Shown here piece by piece: positions 22,333-32,365 of a DNA stretch of 64,000 nt. Under the pieces are notes generated by a model that worked only from the letters and a program-made list of their open reading frames with translations, searched no databases and was not told where the DNA came from. The stretch is taken from positions 69,347,105-69,411,104 of the forward strand of contig CM077643.1 of the NCBI GenBank assembly GCA_039707465.1. Direction: 5' to 3'. Made by a program: the position numbers and the translations under genes. Positions within the stretch are counted from its first letter, which is position 1; each line of letters opens with the position of its first letter. The DNA is from Rhabdophis nuchalis. Taxonomy: Eukaryota > Chordata > Lepidosauria > Squamata > Natricidae.

Positions 22333-22657
22333 TAGGTAAAGGTCAAGGTTCCCCCGCACATGCATGCTCTAGTCATTTCCACTTCTATGGTTGATTCTCA
22401 TCTCTGTTTCCAAGCCAAAGAGCCAGTGCTGTCTGAAGACGTCTCCATGGTCATGTGGCTGGCATGACTAAATGTGGTCCCTATTTTTCTACTTGCATTT
22501 TTTACATGCTTTTGAACTGCTATGTTGGCAGAAGCTGGGACAAGTAATGGGAGCTCATTCCATTATGCGGCACCAGGTATTTGAACCGCTGAACTGCCGA
22601 CCCTCTGATCAACAAGTTCAGCATCTTAGCCACTGAGCCACTGCATCCCTCTAATTG
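22333..22657 (-). mobile_element. Sauria-type SINE, tRNA-derived with Bov-B-like tail
   Basis: On the minus strand it begins with a tRNA-like head: A box TGGCTCAGTGG (complement of 22630-22640) and B box GGTTCAAATAC (complement of 22577-22587). The body follows (GAGCTCCCATTACTTGTCCC, CATGTAAAAAATGCAAGTAG, AATAGGGACCACATTTAG, CATGACCATGGAGACGTCTT) and ends GGGGGAACCTTGACCTTTACCT, the Bov-B-type 3' tail. This order matches the Sauria SINE of squamates. It is transcribed by polymerase III when active and mobilised by Bov-B. About 325 bp, near full length with small deletions. Confidence 0.78.
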
Positions 22658-22740
22658 TAACCGAATGTACCCTAAATCTGAGATAAATATGTATCAAAGA
22701 TCTGTCAATCAAACATTTCAAATGGTACAGGCTTTCTGGC

Positions 22741-22810
22741 TTGAATAGGGGGTTGGACTAGAAGACCTCCGAGGTCCCTTCCAGCTCTATTCTGATTGAT
22801 TGATTGATTT
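22741..22810 (+). mobile_element. CR1 LINE 3' end
   Basis: GGTTGGACTAGAAGACCTCC-GAGGTCCCTTCCAGCTCTAT followed by TCTGATTGATTGATTGATT is the classic amniote CR1 tail with short terminal repeats. Only the last 70 bp are present, as is usual for 5'-truncated CR1. Confidence 0.72.
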
Positions 22811-24086
22811 AAATTCCACAACTCAGATAACTTAATGATAAGTTATTGTTATGAGATTGAACTTTCAAACAAGATGTTCTTGTTGAGTATCTCATCATAG
22901 TCATGATTTCAAGTGATTAAGGTAAGATACAATAATTTAGACTTGATGATTAGATCATGATGTAGATCATGATGTAGCCCTATTTAACACACTGGTATTT
23001 ATTAAGTCTATGTTTGATGAATTAGGATGGAGTCAAATGATTTATAAAGTCAGGATGATACCAGAATGTATGCACAGAGGGAATTTCAAATAGCATTTGC
23101 TTCTACTTTAAAACATCAGTTGCAGTATATATGGGGTGAATATTATGTTTTTCTTCTATGGTTTTTCAGCCTTGCTAAGCTGCCATTTCCTTCTCCTGAA
23201 ACTTGCTTTTCCTTGAACTACCAGCTTCAAATGGGCATGTCTAAGCTCTTATTTTTGTTTTCCTACAGAAATAAAGATGCCCTTCTCCAAGCAAAAGAAT
23301 GCTCACTATGAAGCAAAAAAAAATCAAGAAATGTCTCCTTTTCTAGCCATACATTAAATGCTGTTAAATTGCAGCCATTCCTTTTATCTCCTTTACATAT
23401 TTGTATTTTAAATCCCTCATTTCTAGTTTTATGAGATTAGTAATAGGTTTCAGTCAAATGGAAACTTTGGCTGTAGATGCAATAAAGTCAGCTATTTTTT
23501 TTCCAAACGCTCTACTTCACAGAAATTATTGACAAAACAGAGGTCATTGCTTCAGCTTTCTCTCCAATCACAGTATGTAAATAAGTCTTCAGACATTACA
23601 GTGTGCATAAAAGCTGTCCAGACGCAATCTTTTTTCCCCAATGCTTACAAAGTAGTATTTTGCCTTTTAATGAATCATATAAAAAGAACTTTACTAAACT
23701 ATCAGTTGCAAAGTGGAGAAAGTGCATTTTTTCCCTAGTGAAATATGTTCTGGTGTAGATGAATCAGCTGATAGGGCTAAAAAGAAAGAATAATTTATAT
23801 TTGTACTTTGAAAGTGGAATACTCCGGACATAACATAGCCCCAACCTTAGCAATTGGATTGGGTTTTTCAAGGGATGAAATGGGAGATATCAGCTCTGTA
23901 AAGCCCATGGAATTCAACTCAGCTCCTATAAAGCACACAATAATGAGCTAATTTCTTTAGCCTCATCCACACTTGGCATTAAAAAGAAAGTTGGACTTGG
24001 AAGGAAAAATTTCAGGAACTGTGTGGTTCTGGAAATGATATCTTTATAGCATACTAGGATTGAAGATATAATATGTGCAAAACACT
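22811..24086. other. unannotated AT-rich stretch
   Basis: No recognisable genes or repeats. The frame at 23066-23311 has no similarity I can identify. Confidence 0.5.
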
Positions 24087-24094
24087 GTCTATCC

Positions 24095-24234
24095 CAGGGA
24101 TGTCCAAACTTGGGAACTTTAAGACTTGTGGACTTCAGCTCCCAGAATTCCCCAGCCAGCATAGCTATGCTGGCTGGGGAATTCTGGGAGTTGAAGTCCA
24201 CAAGTCTTAAAGTTCCCAAGTTTGGACATCCCTG
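24095..24234. mobile_element. foldback hAT-type MITE with exact 8-bp target duplication
   Basis: A 140-bp near-perfect inverted repeat from CAGGGATGTCCAAACTTGGG to its mirror CCCAAGTTTGGACATCCCTG, flanked by gtctatcc at 24087-24094 and 24235-24242. The centre CCAGCATAGCTATGCTGG is itself palindromic. Arms differ at one or two positions (AGCTCC versus AACTCC), so the copy is young. Same family as 1207-1341. Confidence 0.92.
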
Positions 24235-24526
24235 GTCTATCCTATCTTGCATTTGCACTGCCAGTTTGATTTGGAGAGAGAGGGGGAGGTAGGAAGAGAG
24301 AGAAAATAATACTACTCTTGCCATTATTTGTTACATTTTTAATCAATATATTATTCCTAAGAATGCATATAACAATATATTGCATTAGAACATACTGTAG
24401 ATTCAAGCAATTCTCAAGAAATAGCTTACATTATTTGTATGTTTATTCGTTAGTCAAATTAGAGCTGCCCATCTCACGAGAAATGACTTTGAGCTGCATA
24501 CAATAGTCACACTTAAAAACTCTGTC

Positions 24527-24634
24527 TCTGTGTGTGTGTGTATACGTATATGTGTATATGCACATATGCACATATTCACACACACAGACACACACACACA
24601 CACACACACAGACACACACACACACACACACACA
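24527..24634. repeat. (GT)n / (AC)n compound microsatellite
   Basis: TG and TA runs (24527-24575) are followed by CA runs with AGAC interruptions (24576-24634). The two halves are partly complementary, so the segment can fold back. Confidence 0.93.
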
Positions 24635-26658
24635 TATACTTTATTTTATACACACATAATCAGCAATAAAATTGGGATGATTAAAAACTAAACTAAAGAT
24701 AAATAATTTTATTAATTACCTACTGTAGAAGATCAGGGTCAAATTAGGGGCATCAACCAGCTTTTGAGTCATCAGTTCAGAAACAAAAATAAATATCATC
24801 TCCATGTATCAAATTAAAGCTGCAAAAGTATAAAGCTAGGTTTACCATCTCGTACCCTTCTCAAAATGACTATCCAAGGAATGTTATAATTGATCAAATT
24901 ATCAAAAAATTCTAGTTGTAAGCATAGTGATTGTGATCTTTAAATATAAAAATAATATGTAACTTTTAAAATCCCTTATTATCAATCTTGCCATTTTAAC
25001 TTGCAGGCCTGACTCCGTGGAATAAGTAATTCTGTACTGTGGATGCTTGTTCCTTAATAGAAGCATGTGTAATTCAGAAAACAGCACTAGATTTGGGAAC
25101 TGAATGAATCCAGTGCAGGATGGTAAAAGTTTGACATGAGGTGCAAGAAAATTACTTTGGGTATCAAAACATTAGTTCCACAGGTCTGTAATGAGAAAAA
25201 GTTAAAAATATAGGAAAGGAGATTCTTGGAGTTAAGATTGTTTGGAGGAAATCTGGAAAAGAGATCACACAAAGAAATAAAAAAAAAACCATTGCAGATT
25301 GAGTGGAATTACAAGGAAATTAGACCTTCGAAAAGGAAGGGGGAAATAGTTCTGAGGAGCTGAAATGAAAGAAACAAACAAATTGAGTTTGGAAAATAGG
25401 ACACTTTAGGTGCAAAGGACTTGAGAATAAAAGATTGGACACAATCAGATTTGGGAGAGGGGGAGGACAGAATGATAGAGAGGACATGTCACCATTTAGA
25501 GTCCCTGGTGGTGGAAAGTTGATAACAGGCACCTTTATATTGAATTGGATAGAGCTGGAAAGAAGTTGAAAGGGATGCTGCTGGAAGGTCCCCAGGAGGA
25601 CAAAGTGGATATAATTAAGTTTTCTTAGTGCTGCCTTGAGAGGATCGTCATGGATATCCAAGTCAGATAAAATCGGGGCCTCAAATTCCCCCCCCCCCCA
25701 GTATCCAGTATAAGTGTATGAATCAAACTACTGTATAAAGCATTCCAACTAACTGTACTAACCCTCCCTGTTTGTGTGGTGGAAAAATCAGAGCACTCTA
25801 TTACATTACCACCGATGTCTTCATCCTCTCTGTAGGCAGCATAAGTCAATCCAGTTGCCTTTGACAGCAACCTTTAAAGCAGTGATTCTATGGGAATTAA
25901 CTTAAAAGAAAATAATTCCATTACATAGATATCACAGCATCCTGCATCTATCATCATTTAGAAAAGGGCCGCAATGTTACCTGGAGGAAAGGTACCATAA
26001 GGAGCTGAATGAATGCTAAATTGGTTCTGAAGGCCTTCTGCTGAAGGTTAGCAGTAGACGGATGTAGGGATATATGTTTTTTTTCTTTTAGCATCCCCAG
26101 CTATATTCAACGTTTATCCATTATTATAGAAGCAACTCAATTAGTGACTCCACTGGGACTCTTGGCATAGCCTTGCTATCTACAATTTAATAGCTACCAT
26201 ATATCAAAGAAATCCAATTCCTAGGTATGATCAGATGTAAATGACAGCAGCCTGTAGATAAAATAAAAAACTTTAAATCATTGAATGTTACCTTAGCTCT
26301 TGTAATCTGTTCATGTTTTTCTTCATAATTTACACCATACATTTGACCGATTAATAGTGCTGGCTACATTCAAATGGAACTCCATAATTCTCTGATGCAG
26401 CATTGGTTTAAAATAAATTGTTTGTGATTGCCAATATGAACTTGTTACTGTTACGAATGAGTGATTATCCTATCAATGGGATAAGATTAGCACTGTGATT
26501 ATCCTATCAGGGTAGGATAGGGTGATTAGTTACCCTGATGACTAATGCTACATTAGGTTTGTGTGTGCATATACATATAATTGAGGGAGGATTATATCAC
26601 TTATTTTCTTAAGAACTAATTTCCTTGGGAGAAAAAAAATCAAAATATACAAGTAATA
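24635..26658. other. unannotated AT-rich stretch
   Basis: About 2 kb without a recognisable gene or repeat family. A C-run lies at 25690-25699 and two TGATTATCCTATCA blocks lie at about 26462 and 26499. Confidence 0.45.
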
Positions 26659-26686
26659 CATTTTGAAGATGTACATCTTCAAAATG
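26659..26686. repeat. perfect 28-bp palindrome
   Basis: The half-site CATTTTGAAGATGT is followed at once by its exact reverse complement ACATCTTCAAAATG, with no spacer. Confidence 0.95.
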
Positions 26687-26769
26687 GCTAGCAAAACTGG
26701 AGAGAGGTGCTAATATTGTTTAATAAACTGATGCAGAACTGACAAACCTATTCTTTAAAAATTAGACTC

Positions 26770-27277
26770 TGAAGCTGAAATTGAATACCTTATGCCACCA
26801 AGGCTTGAAATTTTGGGCTTGGACATCCTAGAACTACACTGCCTATGGTTTGACCTAAGTGTAGTATACACAATTGTCTGCTACAATGTCCTACCTGTCA
26901 ATGACTTCTTCAGCTTCAACCTCAATAATATATGTGCAAACAAAAGATACAAATTCAAGGTAAACTGCTCCAAACTCAATTGTAGAAAATACGACTTCAG
27001 CAACAGAGTGGTCAATGCCTGGAATTTTCTACCTGACTCCATTGTTATATCCTTTAACCCCCACAAACTTTAACCTTAAACTGTCTACCGTGGACCTCAC
27101 CCCATTCCTAAGAGGTCCATTAAAGGGGGCGTGCATAAGTGCACCATTGTGCCTACCGTCCCTGTCCTACTGTCTCCATTTACTTATACTCATTCCTTGT
27201 TCATGTCCATGTTTATACTTATACCTGTTATCTAGTACATGTTCAACAAATTAAATAAATAAAATAAAATAAAATAA
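26770..27277 (+). mobile_element. non-LTR LINE (CR1-like) C-terminus and 3' tail
   Basis: The frame 26792-27073 gives RLEILGLDILELHCLWFDL...YKFKVNCSKLNCRKYDFSNRVVNAWNFLPDSIV, the typical extreme C-terminus of CR1/jockey-group LINE ORF2 (RLRGDL...FKV...RKxxFxNRVVNxWNxLP). A 3' UTR with CCTAAGAGGTCCATTAAAGG and an (AAATA)n tail follows (27252-27277). It is a 5'-truncated copy with only about 95 codons of degraded protein. The exact clade is uncertain. Confidence 0.65.
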
Positions 27278-27427
27278 CTTTCTGAATGTGATTCCTAATC
27301 AAGAAAAAATATATTATGCTTTATAAAGTTGAGGGATAGGGGAACAAATGAATATAAGCCATAAAATTTTAGATGCAGTAGAATTACAGATAATTTAGTT
27401 TAGTGTAAAGAAGTATTGTTTCCTAGG

Positions 27428-27442
27428 CTCTGTCTCTCTCTC

Positions 27443-27498
<56 letters not shown>

Positions 27499-27500
27499 TG
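27428..27500. repeat. (CT)n then (GT)n microsatellite
   Basis: CT units with single TGT interruptions are followed by about 10 GT units. Confidence 0.95.
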
Positions 27501-28302
27501 TTTGAAGCATTATTATTCCTGGTGACTATTTGGACTAGTTCCTACAGATGTATACTTTTTTTCTGCAAGGTTTTGGAAGTGGTATGCCACTGACTCCTTC
27601 CTAGGACAGAAAGAGTATGATAGTCCTAAAGTTGTTAGCTCGCTAACCTGGGACTGGAAGTCATGGTCTTGCCTGATACCTTAACAACAACACCAAACAA
27701 GCTGATATATATTTATCAGCATATTTATCATTTTTGCTACCTAATAAAAAGTTGCAGACATAATTTCCCCAAGAGACAGGTCAAGTAAGATAAAGCTGTG
27801 TTCGTGCATCTCTTTTCTAAGACTTTCAAGATATTTTAAAAAGAAGCAGCTTGTATTGGATTTTTATAGATAATTGCTACCAGGTAATTTATGGATACTA
27901 AATGGCTACTCACAGGACAGAGAATATAGCTACTGATAAATTAAAGCCAGCCCAGCAGCCTGTGCAGTGTCTTGTCTCAGATTAATTTAATCATATCAGC
28001 ATACTCATATTATAAAGATCAAATGCAAGGGAGAAAGACATAAACTTAAGATGTACATCGATGTATCTTCAACTCAGCAATTGCTAGTCATTTATTGTAT
28101 ATTGTATATGCACTTCCAAATTGTAAAGGGGAGGGAGGATTGGAGTTAGAATGGGTATAGAAAAGAGGCCATTTTCCTGATGGTGCTGAGTAAATCATAA
28201 ACAGATTGAAACAGAAAAGAACAGAAAGAACAGCTAAACTGTAAGACTTGATACTGGATAACTTTTATGACCTAAGACAAATGCTGTCTGACAAAGCACA
28301 CT
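27501..28302. other. unannotated stretch
   Basis: No recognisable gene or repeat family. Confidence 0.5.
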
Positions 28303-28304
28303 TA

Positions 28305-29239
28305 CCATATTTTTCAGAGTATAAAACGCACCTTTTTTCCTCTAAAAAGAGGCTGAAAATCTGGGTGCGTCTTATACATTGAATACAGCATTTTTGGCCT
28401 CCTGAAACCCCGCCCCTTCACAAAAATGGCCACGTGCCTACCCTTATGGAGGCTTCCAGAGAGCTCCTGGGGGCTGGGGGAGGGCAGAAATGAGCAAAAC
28501 ACAGGGTGTTTTTGCCGCCCCCCCCCCCAGCCCCCAGCAGCACTCTATAAGCCTCTATAAGGCTATGCATGCAATTTTTTTGACCAAAAATTGGCCCGTT
28601 TTCGCAATAAATTTGACGTTTATTTGCTCATTTTTGACCCCCTCCCAGGAGCACTCTGCAAGCCCCCCCCAAGGGTATTCCCCCCCCCAAGGGTATTCAT
28701 GCCTTTTATTTGAAAAAAAAACAGGCTCGTTTTTATGAAAAATGGGCCATTTGGGGGAGGTTTGCAAAGTGCAAAAAGGTGGTTTTTTCCCCCCTTTTGG
28801 AAAGCTGTTTAGTTAGAGTGATTGATGAGAATTACGTTGGTCAAGTACTGTGCCTGCAGAAACAAAGATTTGTTCCAAAGGTCGTTAGTGATTTCCTTCT
28901 CCAGCACATGGGTAAATACACCTGGAAACATCTACCTACCTACCTACCTACCTACCTACCTACCTACCTACCTACCTACTCTCTCTCTATTTCTCCCTAC
29001 CTATCTACTGTATTTCTCTCCCCCCTCTGTATACCTACCTACCTACTCTCTCTCTCTCCCTACCTATCTACTGTATTTCTCTCTCTATTTCTCTCTATCC
29101 CTCTACGTACCTACCTATTTACACACTCTCTCTCTCCCTACCTACCTACTGTATTTCTCTCTTTCCCTACCTGCCCCTACCTACCTACCTACCTACCTAC
29201 CTACCTACTCTCCCTCTCTCCCTACCTAAATACTGCATT

Positions 29240-29272
<33 letters not shown>

Positions 29273-29366
29273 ACTATCTACTTACCTACTTTTTTTAAAA
29301 AAATTGCCTCTTCAAAACCTGGGTGTGTCGTATACTCCGGTGCGTCTTATACTCCGAAAAATACGG
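28305..29366. mobile_element. TA-flanked TIR transposon, non-autonomous, 1.06 kb
   Basis: Inverted termini of 28 bp: left CCATATTTTTCAGAGTATAA + AACGCACC, right complement CCGTATTTTTCGGAGTATAA + GACGCACC (three differences). TA lies directly outside both ends (28303-28304, 29367-29368), as for the Tc1/mariner group. The interior has GC-rich blocks (AAACCCCGCCCC, GGGGGAGGGCAG), C-runs at 28510-28528 and 28664-28690, and a large CTAC microsatellite. Open frames up to 224 codons run through these low-complexity parts and are not genes. A relative with similar termini but a different interior is at 60468-61158. Confidence 0.82.
28931..29285. repeat. (CTAC)n with (CT)n and TATTTCTCT blocks
   Basis: About 12 CTAC units (28931-28979), then repeated groups of CTAC units alternating with TCTCTCTC and CTGTATTTCTCTC, up to 29285. 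Higher-order repetition (YLPTYLLYFS in frame) comes from a roughly 65-75-bp unit. Inside the TA-flanked element. Confidence 0.92.
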
Positions 29367-29404
29367 TATGCCTGTCCTGTCTAGAAGAGATTTATTATTT
29401 TATT

Positions 29405-30487
29405 ATTATTTTATTATTTTTCAAATTTATACCCCGCCCTTCTCCTTACAAGGACCCAGGGCGGCGCACAGGCAATATTAAAACCATACATAATTACAAA
29501 AATACATTATTAAAAACTATTAAATTATATCCCATGCTAAAAACACTTATAAAACCCTAAGAATTAAAATTTATACGAATAAAAGTCAGAAACGGGGGGT
29601 TATGCTAGGCAGGCTTGTTGGGATAAATACATTTTGAGACGCTGGTGGAAGAGGCGGAGGTCTGAGGTGGTGCGTAGATCGGGGGGTAGGTCGTTCCAGA
29701 GGGCTGGGCCTGCCACAGAGAAGGCCCTTCCCCTGGGCGTCGCCAACCGGCATTGCCCGGCCAATGGTACCCGGAGAAGGCCCTCTCTGTGGGAGCGGAT
29801 CGGTCGAAGGGATGTATGGGGCAGAGGCGGTCTCGTATGTAGCTAGGCCCCGAACCATGGAGCGATTTAAAGATGGTCGTCAGCACCTTGAAGCACACCC
29901 GAAAGGCCACAGGTAGCCAGTGCAGCTCGCGCAGGAGAGGTGTTATGTGGGATTGCCTTGAGGCACCCATAATCACCCGCGCGGCCGCATTCTGGACTAA
30001 CTGTAACCTTCAAGTGCACCTCAAGGGGAGCTCCATGTAGAGAGTGTTACACTAGTCCAGCCGGGATGTCACGAGTGCTTGAGTGACTGTGCGAAGGGCC
30101 ACCCAGTCCAGTAAGGGGCACAATTGGCGTATCAAGCATACCTGATAGAATGCCCCCCTGGCCACAGCCGTCACATGGTCCTCCATGGACAGCCGGGAAT
30201 CAAGGAGTACACCCAAGTTGCGCGCCCTCTCCACGGGGGCCAGTTGTTCGCCCCCAATGGCCAGTGTTGGACTTACCTGGGTGAACCGGGGTGCCGGAAG
30301 CCACAGCCACTCGGTCTTGGACGGGTTGAGCTTGAGTTTGTTACTACCCATCCAAACCCGTACGGCCTCCAGACACCGGGACAGCACCTCGACGGCATCG
30401 TTGGGGTGGTTTGGGGTGGATATGTACAACTGAGTATCATCAGCATACAGATGGTATTCCACCCCAAAACCACAGATGATCTCGCCC
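29405..30487 (-). mobile_element. L2-like (CR1-group) LINE, strongly 5'-truncated
   Basis: Minus strand. The remaining coding part begins inside the RT just before HLYADDTQLYIS (30455 area; YADD intact), followed by GSNKLKLNPSKTEWLWL and LGVLLDSRLSMEDHVTAVARG (30462-30052), then in a second frame SHITPLLRELHWLPVAFRV to the C-terminus (29976-29605). The 3' end has the hairpin CCGCCCT...AGGGCGG (29434-29464) next to a TTATTATTTT repeat (29392-29420). The 5' break is at about 30487, where GATCTCG is repeated (29-bp junction region). Confidence 0.87.
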
Positions 30488-30699
30488 GATCTCGATTTAA
30501 TTTTGAAGATTCAAGATGTGCAAGCAAGAACAATATTACTTACCACAATAATGCAATACCTGAGACCAAACATCACTCCAACCTGTAGCTGGCCAATAGG
30601 AAAGTCTAATTGATCTGTGAGATGGCAATATAACCCATATAGAATTTACCCTGATTCTATTAATCTTTTTTAGGCCTTATAAAATTGACAACATAGGCT

Positions 30700-30885
30700 C
30701 CGCTGTGACTAGTATTAGATAGTTTTAAAATGGGGATTTTAATTGGTTTTAGCGCAGGTTTGAATATTTAATAGCTTTTTAAATTTTGTATTTTGTATTA
30801 TTTATGTTATTTTAAATTCCTGTGCGCCGCCCTGGGTCCTTTTGGAGAAGGGCGGGATATAAATCAAATAAAACTCTAAAAACAA
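30700..30885 (+). mobile_element. L2-like LINE 3' UTR end
   Basis: TTTAAATTCCTGTGCGCCGC, the terminal hairpin CCGCCCT...AAGGGCGG (30827-30855) and GATATAAATCAAATAAAACTC form the 3' end of the same LINE group, on the plus strand. No coding part remains. Confidence 0.72.
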
Positions 30886-30929
30886 CAGTCCACACAGTAT
30901 GTGTTCATGATAAACAGACATATCTTCCC

Positions 30930-31080
30930 CTTTCCTTGAATCAAATTCCAATCGTAGAAGATTATGTGGAATCCTTGGTGCTCTCTGAGCTTGGCTGTTT
31001 TCTTGCAGATGTTTCATTTCCCAACTAGGTAACATCTTCAGCCCTATAAATCTATAAATATTCTCTTCCATTGAGAAGAT
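30930..31080 (-). repeat. Penelope-like or related repeat with hammerhead-like core
   Basis: On the minus strand: TTTATAGATTTATAGGG, then the core CTGAAGA-TGTTACC-TAGTTG-GGAAAT-GAAACA (complement of 31010-31041), then TCTGCAAGAAAACAGCC, AAGCTCAGAGAGCACCAAGG. It is the best preserved of three copies in the window (others 5150-5400 and 13690-13865). The CTGA.GA...GAAAC frame with a pairing stem is reminiscent of hammerhead ribozymes reported in Penelope-like elements. No coding sequence. Function is inference. Confidence 0.52.
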
Positions 31081-31672
31081 TATGTGTTGCTGTAGAGAAA
31101 CAATTAGAGACAGATGGTCACCCTTCAGCTCTTACATAGTCCCTAAAACTCATTTGAAGTTTTTCCATCCCTTTCAGGGAGGTAAGCTGGTTTGTCTGAG
31201 ATTTGAAGTGTTTTTGTGATCAGGATACATTCACTGCTCTCTTGACAGGTTTTCTGCACAAGTACCATTGTGTGAATTGACCACACAGAGAGAAAAAACA
31301 TACTCTACAAGACTGAGCAATGGTAATAGTTCTTAAAGACATGCAGAGACAGACACAACAATCATTAAAAAATATATGAGAGAACAAGCTATTTCAGACA
31401 ATCATCTCTATGAGCATCAATGTGAATTGTGGCAACATTTATTTGTATTCAAGTGAGACAAAATTTCCTTGTTGTTTCTTCTTTCCCAAATCTCATGAAA
31501 GGGAAAGAAAGAAGCTCATATAGTAAGGAAATTTGAAGATAATAAAGGCCATTTTTATCTTATTAAAGTGCAGGCAAAAAATATGATCAGCTATTTAAAA
31601 AATAATCTTAAACAATATCCTGTCCTTTTTACTTTTCCTGATTCATTTTGCACAAAAGCCTTGATTCTGTAA

Positions 31673-31673
<1 letters not shown>
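31081..31673. other. unannotated stretch
   Basis: Possibly a continuation of the preceding repeat (up to about 31270), otherwise nothing recognised. Confidence 0.4.
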
Positions 31674-31703
<30 letters not shown>

Positions 31704-31750
31704 TGTATGTATGTATGTATGTATGTATATATGTATGTATGTATGTATAT
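31674..31750. repeat. (GTAT)n microsatellite
   Basis: About 18 GTAT units with one ATAT interruption. Confidence 0.96.
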
Positions 31751-31810
31751 TTATCAGCACAAATGCAACACACACACACATATTCTTGTAGATTTTCACG
31801 GGTGTAGGTA

Positions 31811-31995
31811 TGCTGGTCTTGTTGTATTCGGGTGTTTTCCCATGTAAGAATTAGATTGTCTTTGCAACATTTCGGCAAGATCTCACTTGGCTTCGGTGAC
31901 CGAAGTCTGAAGATGGCAAGTGAGATCTTGCCGAAACGTTGCAAAGACAATCTAATTCTTACACGGGAAAACACCCGAATACAACAAGACCAGCA
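31811..31995. repeat. 185-bp near-perfect palindrome, Penelope-like terminal repeat candidate
   Basis: The arms 31811-31889 and 31917-31995 (79 bp each) are inverted copies with two mismatches. The 27-bp spacer contains a further perfect hairpin CTTCGGT-g-ACCGAAG. The right arm with spacer holds CTGAAGA-T-GGCAAG-TGAGAT-CTTGCC-GAAACG at 31907-31938. Outer parts read ACACCCGAATACAACAAGACCAGCA. By pattern this is a terminal-repeat-like segment of Penelope-like elements arranged head to head. That identity is an inference; the palindrome is directly visible. Confidence 0.85.
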
Positions 31996-32044
31996 TGTGT
32001 GTGTGTGTGTGAGAGAGAGAGAGAGCGAGCGAGAGAGAGGTTTT

Positions 32045-32350
32045 TCAGCTGATAAATAAATAAATAAAGGAGACTAGGATAGATCTATTTTGAGCTATTT
32101 AGCTCTCGTCAGCTAGCCATACGCTTACTGGGATTTGAACTGGGGCTGTACTACATGTTAGGCAGATGTTTTAGCCACTAAGCCACCAGGTTCTCCTCCT
32201 GATCAGCTGAGACAGGGGAAATAAGTATATGCTTGTGTCACAACACCCTGGTAAGCCCCAATTAAGGGAGGAAGCATACTGCTTTCCTTTTCTGCCTTTC
32301 GGCTCATCACCAGAGACCATCTAGACAGAAAGCTATTAGTTTCGTTGTGT
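32045..32350 (-). mobile_element. tRNA-derived SINE (snake family with AATAAATAAA tail)
   Basis: On the minus strand the tRNA-like part reads GGTGGCTTAGTGGCTAAAAC with A box TGGCTTAGTGG (complement of 32175-32185) and B box GTTCAAATCCC (complement of 32130-32140). Upstream of it lies a 5' region with AGACGGTCTC-like and GATGAGCCGAAAGGCAGAAA sequence; downstream are AGCTAGCTGACGAGAGC, TAGATCTATCCTAGTC and (TTTA)n. Related copies are at 32366-32570 and 55650-56665. I do not know the published name. A pol III-transcribed non-autonomous retroelement, partner LINE unknown. Confidence 0.72.
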
Positions 32351-32365
32351 CTTTTTTTTTACATG

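Noticed and set aside
22577..22640. tRNA gene with A and B boxes
   Set aside because: The boxes belong to a SINE head; no cloverleaf with proper acceptor stem, and SINE body follows. The same holds at 32130-32185, 33744-33818 and 55751-56355.
28710..29384. 224-codon frame rich in YLPT repeats
   Set aside because: It is translation of a (CTAC)n array inside a DNA transposon; a second frame is equally open.
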